DNA of 64,000 nt from Alicyclobacillus acidiphilus NBRC 100859 (GTDB lineage Bacteria; Bacillota; Bacilli; Alicyclobacillales; Alicyclobacillaceae). This document shows, piece by piece, positions 34,385-43,247 of this stretch. The stretch covers positions 1 to 64,000 of the forward strand of contig NZ_BCQI01000013.1 in NCBI RefSeq assembly GCF_001544355.1, written 5' to 3'. Below the pieces are notes generated by a model that saw nothing but the letters and a program-made list of their open reading frames with translations, did no database searches and was not told the origin of the DNA. The position numbers and the translations under genes were made by a program. Each line of letters begins with the position of its first letter. Positions within the stretch are counted from its first letter, which is position 1.

Positions 34385-34530
34385 AGCGAGTCTCTCCTCC
34401 TGCAAATTCCCGAAGAAGGGTTTTTGATGGGTGTTTATCGTCTTCTATCACCCTGTTTGGTCCGAGACTCAGCATAGCAAGACAGCATCAAAAAATCCTC
34501 ACAATCCGTCGATGAATGGCGAAAAAAAAG

Positions 34531-34644
34531 TGACCGTTGGAAAACCAACGGTCAAAGTGTGATACACAAGGGGGTCAAGAAAAGGAATTGCAACTGGCGC
34601 AACCTGCCTGGGATCATCGTAGCGAGGAAACATTGAATTTCCAT
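34531..34644 (-). other. Twin element copy B: short conserved transcript or micro-ORF ending in a terminator
   Basis: Same order as 21919-22053. The minus strand begins ATGGAAATTCAAT (34644), passes CGCTACGATGAT, CAGGCAG, TTCTTGACCCCC and ends in the hairpin TGACCGTTGG/CCAACGGTCA (34554-34531) with TTTTTTTT (34529-34522). The ORF would be 30 residues (MEIQ...FLFLTPLCITL). AAAGGA precedes it. It fills much of the 336-bp gap between the esterase and the divergent O-antigen-ligase-like gene. Confidence 0.55.
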
Positions 34645-34720
34645 TGAATCGTTCCTTTTCTATGGATTCGCGCGCCTGATTTGATATGATCGTGGTAACC
34701 TACCAGTTAGGGGATGACGA

Positions 34721-35998
34721 ATGCTTTCTACGACGTTGGACAACCAAACGATCCAAGCCAGGCGATTCGGAGAAGGTGTGGCGAAATGGTGTTTGTTCTG
34801 CTTCTCTGCGTTCGCCGTAGTCAACTACACCTGTAATCTGTCCTATTGGCGCTTTCTCGGGCCAATCTGGGACAAACTCGTACTGGCCGTGATGGCGTAC
34901 ATCGCGCTCGTGAGGTACATTCAAGGATATCGTCCAGAGCGGTTTGCGTGGAGCAAATATGGGGGCTGGTACGTCCTGTACTGCGTCGCGCTCATGCTCG
35001 CAGGCGATCACAATCCGGTTCTCGTATTTGACGGGTTCATGATGGACGTAGAATTTATTTTATTTGGGATGCTCATGCCTTATATCGTGGACCGCGACGA
35101 TCTGCCGAAGATTTTGTACTGCGCGGTCTGTACGTCCATACTTCTCGGCATGCATGGCGTCTTCCAATATATAATGAAAGTTCCCGTACCTGCCACTTGG
35201 CTGGACGTTGGTGAATCGGTCCGGACCCGCGTCTACTCGCTGATGCAGTCCCCAGCGGAACTCGGCGCCAACATGGAGCTGGCGCTGCCCGTCCTGATTG
35301 CGTTGACCTTTGTCGACCGCCACCGCGTTCGGAAGTGGCTGTACCTCGCCGGCAGCGTATGTTGTCTGGCGACGCTGGTATTCACATTCGATCGCGGTTC
35401 TTGGCTGGGGCTTGGCTGCGCCGTGCTGATCACGTCGATTGTTTACGAACGGCGCATCCTGCCAATTCTGATCGTGTTGGCGGCCGTACTGTTTCTGGTG
35501 CCGCCGATTCACCACCGAGTCATGGATTTATTTAACGAAGTATATATTGTGAAATCCGCCCAGGGCGGTCGCATCATGCTGTGGCAACAAGCGTTTGACG
35601 TCATGGCGAAAGCTCCATTCTTTGGCGCAGGACTGGGACGCTATGGCGGAGCCATCGCCACGTCGCATACGTTCTCCTTGTATTCGGACAACTACTATGC
35701 CAAAATACTTGGCGAATCAGGGCTCGTTGGCTTGACGCTGTTTGCCGCGATGCAGGTGGCGATATTGCGCGACGTGGCCCGTGTGCTGCGAAAGGCCGCC
35801 GGCAGAACACGCCTGCTCGCCCTTGCTGGACTGACAGGCGTGATCGCGATCCTTGTTCACAGTTTTGTTGAGAACTTATTTGAGTATAGTTATACCGCAA
35901 ATCTTTACTTTTTAATGGTCGGCCTGATCCTTTTGTGGGGACGAACATTGGAAGAAGACGCCGCGGTACGGAGAGGAACTTCATCATGGTCGAGCTGA
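34721..35998 (+). CDS. O-antigen ligase/polymerase-like membrane protein (Wzy_C)
   Basis: 425 residues, about 10-11 TM. The Wzy_C-type central region (FDRGSWLGLGCAVLI, then a periplasmic loop RIMLWQQAFDVMAKAPFFGA, GLGRYGG) matches O-antigen ligase family proteins, which join glycan chains outside the membrane. It overlaps the next glycosyltransferase gene by 13 bp, so they form an operon for an exopolysaccharide or surface glycan. Confidence 0.85.
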   Translation: MLSTTLDNQTIQARRFGEGVAKWCLFCFSAFAVVNYTCNLSYWRFLGPIWDKLVLAVMAYIALVRYIQGYRPERFAWSKYGGWYVLYCVALMLAGDHNPVLVFDGFMMDVEFILFGMLMPYIVDRDDLPKILYCAVCTSILLGMHGVFQYIMKVPVPATWLDVGESVRTRVYSLMQSPAELGANMELALPVLIALTFVDRHRVRKWLYLAGSVCCLATLVFTFDRGSWLGLGCAVLITSIVYERRILPILIVLAAVLFLVPPIHHRVMDLFNEVYIVKSAQGGRIMLWQQAFDVMAKAPFFGAGLGRYGGAIATSHTFSLYSDNYYAKILGESGLVGLTLFAAMQVAILRDVARVLRKAAGRTRLLALAGLTGVIAILVHSFVENLFEYSYTANLYFLMVGLILLWGRTLEEDAAVRRGTSSWSS

Positions 35999-37239
35999 TG
36001 TATGGATTGCTGAATACAATATACGGTGCGCTGCAGCTTATCACAGGGCTTGTTGCGCTTTATCAGCTTGCTCTCTCCATCTTCGGGTTGATTCACCGAA
36101 AACGCGAGGTCCTGCTTCCGCCATCGAAACGGTTTGCGATTGTGGTGCCTGCGCACAACGAGGAACGCGTGATTGGTCCGCTCATCGACAGTTTGAAAGC
36201 ACAAGACTACCCATCGGACTTGTACGAGATTCACGTGATTGCCGATAACTGTACAGACCATACGGCGGATGTCGCCGCCATGCATGGCGCCATTGTCCAT
36301 CGGCGAACCAGCGCGGACCAGCGCGGCAAAGGCTACGCAATCGAGTGGATCATTGCGGAACTAGACAAGCTGAACGTGCAGTACGACGCGTTAACCATGT
36401 TTGACGCGGACAACCTGGTCGATCACGAATTTTTGGCAAGGATGAACGATTTGCTCTGCCGAGGCAACAAAGTGATTCAGGGGTACCTCGGTGTCAAAAA
36501 TCCGTTCGACACATGGGTCAGCGTGTCACTGGCGATTTCTTATTGGTTCGATAACCGGATGTGGCAGAACGCTCGTCAGAACCTTGGCATCTCATGCGCG
36601 CTTGGTGGAACCGGTCTGTGTATCGATCACGGAGTTCTCAAAGAGATTGGCTGGAAAGCCACCGGTTTGACAGAAGACCTCGAATTCGGCGTGCGTTGCC
36701 TCCGCAATGGCATTGTGCCTACCTGGGCGCACGACGCAAAGGTCTACGATGAAAAGCCGACCGGGTTCACAGCCTCTTTTCGGCAACGTTTGCGCTGGCA
36801 GCAAGGACACTTTCAATGTGCGAAAGAGCACTTATTCCCGTTGCTTTGGGAAGGTATCGTCGGACGCAATTTAGCGAAATTCGACATGGCTGTCTATTTG
36901 TTTCAGCCGATGCGCTCGCTCCTTCTCTTTTTGGCAGCCGCGATTTTGTTTTTGGTGCACTTTTCGCCAGCGAGCAAAGTGTCGTCCGCTCACTTCATAC
37001 CAATCATTCCAACCAACGTATGGGTAATTGTGAACGTCTTGCTGTTCGCGCAAATGCCGTTGGCATTGTTGTTGGAGCGCATCAACTGGCGCGCGTACTT
37101 TGGCCTTGCCGTCCTGCCGTTCTTCCTATGGACGTGGGGCCCCGTGACGCTGCAGGCGTACTTGACGCGCAGCAATCGCAAGTGGTACCACACGCCTCAT
37201 AAACGGGCCATTCGCCTGGACGAATTGCGCGGGCGATAA
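35986..37239 (+). CDS. Family 2 membrane glycosyltransferase
   Basis: 417 residues from ATG 35986. A TM helix comes first, then a GT-A domain with FAIVVPAHNEERVIGPLIDS, MFDADNLVDHEFL (DxD), GLTEDLEFG (ED) and RQRLRWQQGHFQ (QxxRW), the set of processive GT2 enzymes. Three or four C-terminal helices follow. It likely builds or extends a polysaccharide with the O-antigen-ligase-like neighbour. A strong terminator follows. Confidence 0.93.
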   Translation: MVELMYGLLNTIYGALQLITGLVALYQLALSIFGLIHRKREVLLPPSKRFAIVVPAHNEERVIGPLIDSLKAQDYPSDLYEIHVIADNCTDHTADVAAMHGAIVHRRTSADQRGKGYAIEWIIAELDKLNVQYDALTMFDADNLVDHEFLARMNDLLCRGNKVIQGYLGVKNPFDTWVSVSLAISYWFDNRMWQNARQNLGISCALGGTGLCIDHGVLKEIGWKATGLTEDLEFGVRCLRNGIVPTWAHDAKVYDEKPTGFTASFRQRLRWQQGHFQCAKEHLFPLLWEGIVGRNLAKFDMAVYLFQPMRSLLLFLAAAILFLVHFSPASKVSSAHFIPIIPTNVWVIVNVLLFAQMPLALLLERINWRAYFGLAVLPFFLWTWGPVTLQAYLTRSNRKWYHTPHKRAIRLDELRGR

Positions 37240-37243
37240 AGTT

Positions 37244-37294
37244 AGAGGCTCGTTCACCATCGGTCGATGTTATCGACGATGTGAACGAGCCTCT
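37244..37294. terminator. Strong bidirectional terminator
   Basis: AGAGGCTCGTTCAC and GTGAACGAGCCTCT form a 14-bp stem with a loop of about 23 bases, followed by TTTT. It ends both the GT2 operon and the convergent chemoreceptor-like gene. Confidence 0.85.
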
Positions 37295-37307
37295 TTTGCC
37301 ACTGGCA

Positions 37308-38132
37308 TCAAGAACGAACACGCGCAGCCAAATCGGTCAACTCCGTACTCACCCGCACGATCTCATCGATGGTGTCCGCAAGTGAATCCGTTCCCCGCTG
37401 TTGAACCAGGGCGTCCTCAAAGAGCGACTGGATTTTCATATCGATTTCCCGCAGCGCTTGCACGACTTTGTTGGTCGCGTCCAGCACAGTTTTGGACGAA
37501 GTTCCGGTCTGCTCTGACAGTTTCCGAACCTCGGCGGCGATCACGCGGAACGATTGTCCCGCTTCCCCTGCACGCGCCGCCTCAATGCTCGCGTTGAGAC
37601 CAATGATCCGCGTCCTTGCAGACACATCCGCAATCACGTTCGCCATATCGCCAATCAATTTGCTCGAACCCTCGATGGCGTGACTTTCTTCGGAGAGTTC
37701 CTTCGAAATGGTCGACAACGCGGTGGCCTTCTCGCGAAGCTGGTCCATGGTCGCGGACAATTGCTGAACCATGGCTGAAAGACTGACGGATGTCGAGTGC
37801 AGAATATCTCGATCACGCGTTGAAGCAAACATGCACATGGAGCCAACGACCTTGTCGTCTTCGAATAACGGGACACCCGTTCCCTGGTACGGAATGCCAC
37901 CGCTGACTTCCGGGTTGCCTACCCGCGTAACGACAACACCCTTCGTCGTCACTTCTCTGCCGATGCTGCCGTCTCGAAACGACTGCCCCGCATCAAAGGC
38001 TGGAATGAAGAAGTCGCGACCTGGAATGGAGAAAATATAACCGTTCAGATCCGTCACGACAAAATGGGCATAAGGGATCAATTGATGAAATCGAGGAGCG
38101 ACCTCAATGACTTGCTCTAGAACCATTGGCAT
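37308..38132 (-). CDS. Soluble methyl-accepting-chemotaxis-like sensor
   Basis: 274 residues without TM segments. The first 115 residues are a PAS-like sensor (HFVVTDLNGYIFSIPG, GTGVPLFEDDKVVGSMCMFA). The C-terminal half is a shortened MCP signalling coil (RTRIIGLNASIEAARAGEAG, FRVIAAEVRKLSEQT). It is too short for a full chemoreceptor, so it may serve as a cytoplasmic sensor of another output. No che genes are adjacent. Confidence 0.85.
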   Translation of the reverse strand: MPMVLEQVIEVAPRFHQLIPYAHFVVTDLNGYIFSIPGRDFFIPAFDAGQSFRDGSIGREVTTKGVVVTRVGNPEVSGGIPYQGTGVPLFEDDKVVGSMCMFASTRDRDILHSTSVSLSAMVQQLSATMDQLREKATALSTISKELSEESHAIEGSSKLIGDMANVIADVSARTRIIGLNASIEAARAGEAGQSFRVIAAEVRKLSEQTGTSSKTVLDATNKVVQALREIDMKIQSLFEDALVQQRGTDSLADTIDEIVRVSTELTDLAARVRS

Positions 38133-38332
38133 TTACACCCCACACGCGTGATTCGACTTTAGATGACCATGATTCGACTATACCAAGCCCGTTCCCTGCA
38201 TCCTGAAAATGCTCATTGAAATTCTGACAGGACTGTCACACAATGATCCTGGCAAGCGCAAGTACGGACCCGAGAAGCTCAAGTAGAGAGCAGGGGCGTG
38301 CTGTCGGGTTAATCATCGAAGGAGTGGCTGGG

Positions 38333-39127
38333 ATGACGGAGATACAGCTAAAAGGGACAAAGGCACTCGTAACCGGGGCGTCAAGCGGCTTGGGACTCGC
38401 GATGGCGGAGGCGTTGCTCGACAGAGGCGCGTCCGTCGTGTTGACGTCGAGATCGAAATCCAAGTTGCAGCCCATCGTGCAGCGATATCGTGCGAGTGGA
38501 CTGGACGCATATGGATTGGCGCTCGATGTGCGCGACATCGATTCGATTGACGCCACAGTCCAGTGGGTCAAGCGGGAGTGGGGAAAGCTTGACGTGCTGG
38601 TGAACAACGCGGGTATCGGCATGCGCACCGTGAATCCGAAATTCATGTTCGAACCGCAGCCGTTCTTTGAAGTGTCGCCAGAGGGGTTTCGCGATGTGAT
38701 CGACACGAACTTAACGGGTTACTTCCTGGTCTCACGCGCGTTCACACCGTTGTTCGTCGAGCAGAAATCCGGGAAAATCATCAATATCTCCATCAATCGT
38801 GAAACCATGGTCCGCAAGGGCTTTGTACCCTATGGTCCCTCTCGGGCCGCAACCGACTCCCTGTCCTATATCATGGCAGAGGACTTGCGTCCGTATGGCG
38901 TCACGGTCAACATTTTGCTCCCGGGCGGAGCCACCGAGACAGGGATGCTTCCCGAAGAATACAAAGATACATGGAAATCGATCCCGGGTCTTCTCAAACC
39001 CGACATTATGGCGCAACCCATCGTGTTTTTGGCGTCGCATTTGTCTGACAACCTCACGGGCGAACGAATTGTGGCGCGCGAATTCGCGGAGTGGATGAGC
39101 GAAAGAGGTATCAAACCGTTCGATTGA
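38333..39127 (+). CDS. Short-chain dehydrogenase with Lys-to-Arg change in the active site
   Basis: 264 residues from ATG 38333 behind AAGGAG. SDR signs: TGASSGLG, VLVNNAGIG, Ser in INISINRETM, and the Tyr block YGPSRAATDSL. The usual Lys of YxxxK is Arg here. Substitution of this Lys normally harms catalysis, so activity may be altered or lost. The closest-looking group is gluconate 5-dehydrogenase-like SDRs. An inverted repeat of GGCCGGA follows. Confidence 0.85.
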   Translation: MTEIQLKGTKALVTGASSGLGLAMAEALLDRGASVVLTSRSKSKLQPIVQRYRASGLDAYGLALDVRDIDSIDATVQWVKREWGKLDVLVNNAGIGMRTVNPKFMFEPQPFFEVSPEGFRDVIDTNLTGYFLVSRAFTPLFVEQKSGKIINISINRETMVRKGFVPYGPSRAATDSLSYIMAEDLRPYGVTVNILLPGGATETGMLPEEYKDTWKSIPGLLKPDIMAQPIVFLASHLSDNLTGERIVAREFAEWMSERGIKPFD

Positions 39128-39205
39128 GCGGGTGATTCAGGCGGAGAAGCATTGGGAAAGGCCGGACATCGCTCATCGATTCCGGCCCTTGTTTCGCAAG
39201 TATGT

Positions 39206-39784
39206 TCAGTTGCTTTGGCGCACTCGCGCCTGCGCAGATTCACCGTCGTGGAGGGCCGTCAACAACTTCTCGAGCTGCATCAACTTGCCTTCGATCCGGT
39301 GCAAGTGACTCTGCATATCGTCGATTTCCTGCTCCGCCTTGTAGTTGATGGCGAAATCGATGATTGACTCATGTTTGTCTCGTGCGGCCTGCCGGTTCTG
39401 GCTCATCATGATGATGGGCGCTTGAAATGCCGCAATGAAGGATAGACAAAGATTCAATAGAATAAACGGCGGCTTGTCAAAATGGAAAGGATGAGTGATG
39501 CTTAAGGAATTCCACAGGATCCAAAATCCCAACACCGCTCCGAAGATGCAAAGAAACATCCAACTTCCGCCGAACGCAGCGATTTTGTCAGCCAGTTTGT
39601 CCGACCAACTTGTCTTCTTGTCGTATTCTTCGTCGACCTGCGTGAGAATCTTCGACTCGTACAAACGCACAAGTCGATCAATCCGGCGCGCGTCATCCTC
39701 GTTGAGAGGAATCTCGAACCCTTCAATCGTCGCATTTTCCTCACGGAGTTCATTTGGCAAGACGTAATAGTTGCGCTTTCCCAT
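39206..39784 (-). CDS. DUF1003 membrane protein
   Basis: 192 residues. Blocks: DKLADKIAAFGGSWMFLCIF, FHFDKPPFILLNLCLSFIAA, FQAPIIMMSQNRQAARDKH, typical of DUF1003 (two TM helices and a conserved PPFxxLNL...QAPxIxMSQNR motif). A C-terminal coiled coil (QSHLHRIEGKLMQLEKLL) follows. The function is unknown. The start is ATG 39784; a TTG three codons earlier is possible. Confidence 0.88.
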   Translation of the reverse strand: MGKRNYYVLPNELREENATIEGFEIPLNEDDARRIDRLVRLYESKILTQVDEEYDKKTSWSDKLADKIAAFGGSWMFLCIFGAVLGFWILWNSLSITHPFHFDKPPFILLNLCLSFIAAFQAPIIMMSQNRQAARDKHESIIDFAINYKAEQEIDDMQSHLHRIEGKLMQLEKLLTALHDGESAQARVRQSN

Positions 39785-40111
39785 GTTCAACACTCCCTCT
39801 TTCCGGGGAATTGAACATCAAAAGCGTACCCATTTACATCGCGCTCAGCCTCCGCAAAACGCGAACATACGCATGGATGAACAATTCCCCGTTTGTTCGT
39901 TCAGGACCTGGAGACATACTGTCCAAGTGCTCATCCCCTTCTGCGCATATCACGCACATCTATAGTATTCGCTCAATCGCAAGGCGGCAAGCCCTTTTTC
40001 AATTTGTCGACGCGGGCCGCGCGAATCGCAGGCCCTCCTGCAGTGCATAGCGGGATCGAGAAAGGAAAATCCTGTAGACAGTTTGAAGTGCAGAGCTCAA
40101 CAGAGGAATGA
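39785..40111. other. Intergenic gap between divergent DUF1003 and DUF421 genes
   Basis: 327 bp; no gene, RNA or clear promoter seen. GAGG just before 40112 is the ribosome site of the DUF421 gene. Confidence 0.5.
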
Positions 40112-40663
40112 ATGAAGAAGATGGCAATCCATTGGTTGACAGTCGCGCTCACCACCGTCATCACATTTACCATATTGCTCGCGTTGGTCAGGTGGATTGG
40201 CGAAACACAAATCAGTCAGGCAACCTATTTTAATTGGGTAGCCGGGGCTTGCATGGGCAACATCGCGGCCAACATGATTACGTCCGAAGGCGCGTCAGGG
40301 GTGATTACGGGTGCGATCCAGTTGTTCTTTTTCTCTTGTATCACCATTTTGGCGTCGACGCTTTCGCTGAAAAGTCGATGGTTTCGTCGGGTCGCGAGCG
40401 GTGAGCCCGTGATTTTGATCCATCGCGGCGAATACAACTTGAAGCACATGAAGAAAAGCAAGATCGATCTCGATCTTCTCCGACAACTGCTCCGCGAACA
40501 GGGGTATTTCGACTATCGGCAAATCGAGTACGCCATTCTGGAGCCAACCGGTAGTCTCAGTGTCTTGCCGATGCCCGATGCGGTGAACAAAAGTGAAACG
40601 TCCACGGCGCAAACCAAAAACCCGCAGACGGCACAGCGCGAAGAACTAAATCATACTCACTGA
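40112..40663 (+). CDS. DUF421 (YetF/YrbG-type) membrane protein
   Basis: 183 residues with three TM helices (about 5-28, 45-60, 65-85), then a cytoplasmic domain: EPVILIHRGEYNLKHMKKSK, DLDLLRQLLREQGYFD and YAILEPTGSLSVLP. These match the DUF421 domain, found in YetF-like proteins of spore formers. Function not established. Confidence 0.9.
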   Translation: MKKMAIHWLTVALTTVITFTILLALVRWIGETQISQATYFNWVAGACMGNIAANMITSEGASGVITGAIQLFFFSCITILASTLSLKSRWFRRVASGEPVILIHRGEYNLKHMKKSKIDLDLLRQLLREQGYFDYRQIEYAILEPTGSLSVLPMPDAVNKSETSTAQTKNPQTAQREELNHTH

Positions 40664-40692
40664 CACTTGTTCCTTGGCCCGTGAACATAGCC

Positions 40693-41505
40693 CTAAATCC
40701 GATAAAAAATCGCCTTTCGGAAGATGAGCGTGATCATGGCCACAGCCAACAATACAACCAACATCAAGCCTGCCAAACTGCCATTCGTGTGCGGTGAGGA
40801 TATCCAGGTGATCCACAAGTCGTAACCGCTGTGAATCGCCATCGTCAGTACGATGCGTCCAGTGATGATGGTGAACAATGCGAGTACTGCTCCGAGAAGG
40901 CTGAACAGCAGCCAAGCGCGGACCAGATGACTTTGAAATTCAAAAATATGCCCAGCTCCAAAGGCGAGAGAGCTCATCACAAATCCTGTGGCAAACGCGG
41001 CGGTTCGAGTGGATCGAAGGTGCCACTTGGAATGAAGCAAGCGACGCAGCACCACGATGACCGTACCCACCATGCTCCAACGCCACAATTCTTCAAGTCC
41101 TGCGACCACAGCCACCAAATAATCCGCGATGGATGGATTCGAGGACACATTGGACTCATTGAACTGCAAAAACATCCCCGTGACGGCGCTGAATAGTTGC
41201 AAAAAGCCAATCGCCGCCAGAGGAAAAGCGATGTACAGATACAGGCTCCACGCCACTCGCGCGATTCCAGATAATCGCCCTGACCGCAGTGGATCGTCGG
41301 GCCGAAATAAAGTCCGACGGAAATGAGGCAACAGCACGATCAACGAACCTATGCTGAGCAATATGTACAAAAGGCCCAGCCAGATCGCTCCAACGCCGTT
41401 GTCGAGATTCGCCAGCGTTGAGAAAACAGCGAATACAACCATATAAACGATTTGCCATGTGCGCAGTCCTCGACCCACACTCTCGGCCAAACGCGACCAT
41501 CTCAT
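40693..41505 (-). CDS. CPBP-family intramembrane metalloprotease-like protein
   Basis: 270 residues, about eight hydrophobic helices. Abi/CPBP motifs are present: VVAGLEELWRW (EExxxR), FGAGHIFEF (FxxxH) and MAIHSGYDLWI (HxxxD-like). Members process CAAX-like proteins or bacteriocins; the target is unknown. No bacteriocin gene is adjacent. Confidence 0.8.
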   Translation of the reverse strand: MRWSRLAESVGRGLRTWQIVYMVVFAVFSTLANLDNGVGAIWLGLLYILLSIGSLIVLLPHFRRTLFRPDDPLRSGRLSGIARVAWSLYLYIAFPLAAIGFLQLFSAVTGMFLQFNESNVSSNPSIADYLVAVVAGLEELWRWSMVGTVIVVLRRLLHSKWHLRSTRTAAFATGFVMSSLAFGAGHIFEFQSHLVRAWLLFSLLGAVLALFTIITGRIVLTMAIHSGYDLWITWISSPHTNGSLAGLMLVVLLAVAMITLIFRKAIFYRI

Positions 41506-41523
41506 AGATGCCTCCGAACATAA

Positions 41524-41549
41524 TCGGCTATCCCTTCGTGAGGGATAGC
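41524..41549 (-). terminator. Hairpin downstream of the CoA-binding gene
   Basis: GGCTATCCC and GGGATAGCC arms, in the 87-bp gap after the 41593 stop and before the CPBP start. T-run is weak. Confidence 0.45.
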
Positions 41550-41592
41550 CAGTGTCGTTTTCTGTAGTGTAGCATACGCGTCGAATCGAACG

Positions 41593-42015
41593 TTATTGTT
41601 CCTTCGCCGACAGCAGCCTGCGATGTTCGCGTTCAAAGTTGCGATTCTTGACGACGTGAACGCCGGCGGCTTCAGCTCGTTGATCGATGGCGTGATCGTG
41701 AGCTCCCGATTCGAACCAAAGCACCTTGGCTCCCGCCTGGATCGCGTCGTCGGCAATTTGTTCCACATTTTTGACGTGATCGGGCACATTGACGATATCG
41801 ACCGGACCATCGATCTCGGCCAGTGACGATACCGCCGGATGTCCAAGCACCGTGTCGCCGGTACGATTGACCGGGATCACCTGGTATCCTTGAGATTGCT
41901 GATATGCTGCCGTACGATACGCCTTCGTGCCTGGATTCGGGGTGACACCGACTGATGCAATGATATGCGCGTCGCTCAGCCAATTGGCCAGCGAATCGTC
42001 GGATACGTGCGGCAT
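41593..42015 (-). CDS. CoA-binding-domain protein (YccU-like)
   Basis: 140 residues, a single Rossmann CoA-binding domain: HIIASVGVTPNPGTKAYRTA, YQVIPVNRTGDTVLGHPAVS, VDIVNVPDHVKNVEQIADDA and KVLWFESGAHD. The C-terminus (FEREHRRL) fits the usual end of the family. The first glycines follow the SVGVTPNP pattern. Ligand specificity and role are unknown. A GTG-started DUF1540 gene lies 13 bp upstream and may share its transcript. Confidence 0.88.
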   Translation of the reverse strand: MPHVSDDSLANWLSDAHIIASVGVTPNPGTKAYRTAAYQQSQGYQVIPVNRTGDTVLGHPAVSSLAEIDGPVDIVNVPDHVKNVEQIADDAIQAGAKVLWFESGAHDHAIDQRAEAAGVHVVKNRNFEREHRRLLSAKEQ

Positions 42016-42028
42016 ACGAAAACCTCCC

Positions 42029-42241
42029 TCAGCGTGGGCGAAATGTGTGGCAGCAGGTGTTCCGAGGCGTTGTCGCTGCGTCGGTCCGCTCCAGATCCAC
42101 CGCGATCTCGTTCGCGATCTCTTCGGTAAACCGGGAATTGGCCTGATCGTCCACTGTCACCATGATGGCTGGCGCTGTACACGTGTTATGGTTCTTCCAA
42201 AAGTAGCAGTTTGACACGCTGCATTTGACGTCGACACCCAC
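42029..42241 (-). CDS. DUF1540 small Cys-rich protein
   Basis: 70 residues starting GTG 42241, 7 nt after AAAGGAGG. It has the DUF1540 pattern VKCSVSNCYFWKNHNTCTA with Cys repeated, and ends TCCHTF. Four or more Cys suggest a metal-binding mini-domain. Found in many spore formers; function unknown. Confidence 0.85.
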   Translation of the reverse strand: MGVDVKCSVSNCYFWKNHNTCTAPAIMVTVDDQANSRFTEEIANEIAVDLERTDAATTPRNTCCHTFRPR

Positions 42242-42415
42242 GTGATCGCCTCCTTTAGACTGATCTGCGACTATGCGCGCACATCGACGCGCCGCGAACG
42301 TAAACGCGCGTTCGTGCCATTAGTGTCCTCCGCAATCCGCAGCCCATCCTGGCAATTGCTTCGGAAGTTGGACACAAGATTCCACGTCCGATTCCACGTC
42401 GCGGCAAAAAAATTG

Positions 42416-42584
42416 TTGACTTCCCGATTACCCGGATATATGATGTAGGCAAATACCCATTTGCATGATCATATGTATGATGCATGAGCCGTTCCTTTCT
42501 GGCCTCAATGGGTCAGAGTTGGAACGGCTTTATACATGCAAATGAATTTGGTAAGTGCTGAAAGAGCACCATGGAGGAATTGGA
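42416..42584 (+). promoter_or_regulatory. Promoter and structured leader of the second csp gene
   Basis: TTGACT (42416-42421), 17 bp, TATGAT (42439-42444). The leader of about 135 nt contains GAGCCGTTCC...GGAACGGCTT and, just before GGAGG, the hairpin GTGCT-GAAAG-AGCAC. The first csp gene at 24366 has the same architecture. The stretch 42242-42415 upstream has no gene or recognisable site. Confidence 0.8.
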
Positions 42585-42785
42585 ATGCAAGAAGGTATCG
42601 TTAAGTGGTTCAACTCCGAAAAAGGCTTTGGTTTCATCCAGATTGAAGGCGGCGACGATGTGTTCGTCCACTTCAGCGCAATCCAAGGCAACGGTTTCAA
42701 GACACTCGACGAAGGACAACGCGTAACGTTTGACATCGTAGAAGGCCCGAAGGGTCCACAAGCTGCAAACGTTGTTAAATACTAA
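42585..42785 (+). CDS. Cold-shock protein, CspA/CspB family
   Basis: 66 residues: [20 protein letters not shown] (RNP1) and [15 protein letters not shown] (RNP2). Differs from the copy at 24366-24560 in about a dozen positions. An RNA chaperone for single-stranded RNA. ATG 42585 follows GGAGG at 8 nt. A strong terminator follows. Confidence 0.97.
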   Translation: MQEGIVKWFNSEKGFGFIQIEGGDDVFVHFSAIQGNGFKTLDEGQRVTFDIVEGPKGPQAANVVKY

Positions 42786-42800
42786 TCCCTAAATATGAAG

Positions 42801-42831
42801 AGCCCATGTTCTAAGAACATGGGCTTTTTTT
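42801..42831 (+). terminator. Terminator of the second csp gene
   Basis: AGCCCATGTTC and GAACATGGGCT with TAA between, then TTTTTTT. Confidence 0.9.
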
Positions 42832-42869
42832 GATCGCCGAATGGGCCAGATGGTTGGAACTCATTCCCG

Positions 42870-43055
42870 TCACTTGCCGGAAATGAGAGGAAGATCGCGA
42901 ACACTTTGTTCCATTGGCGACTGACACATTGGACAGGTAGGCTCCGACGCAAAAGAAAAGTCCTTTCTCATCCAAACATTGCAGTCGCCGTTGGTGCATA
43001 CCCAAATATCGGTGGCGACTTCTGGAATCACTTCTTCGTTGCGTTTCCCGAACAT
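42870..43055 (-). CDS. YdjO-like cold-inducible small zinc-ribbon-like protein
   Basis: 61 residues: FGKRNEEVIPEVATDIWVCT, GDCNVWMRKDFSF and EPTCPMCQSPM, the order of YdjO-type proteins, with four Cys (CTNGDC, CPMC) likely to bind zinc. YdjO is described as cold inducible in Bacillus, and here it lies right after a csp gene, convergent to it. ATG 43055 lies behind AGAGGGG. Confidence 0.8.
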   Translation of the reverse strand: MFGKRNEEVIPEVATDIWVCTNGDCNVWMRKDFSFASEPTCPMCQSPMEQSVRDLPLISGK

Positions 43056-43247
43056 CTGCATTTCCCCTCTCGGCAATCATCGTCCGCGCATGATGGCATG
43101 GCACTCACAAGTTCGATAAACAAACGACTTCCCCCAATTGAGAAGTCGCAAAGAATCGTGTTTTGAATGGATACCATCATCATACCACAAACGGGCCGAA
43201 CAGGAAAGTCCATACAGGCCACCTGACGAGCATTTTGAACTGTTCCA

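Noticed and set aside
40693-41505. Bacteriocin immunity system from the CPBP/Abi protease
   Set aside because: No precursor peptide or transporter is adjacent; the family is widespread in other roles.
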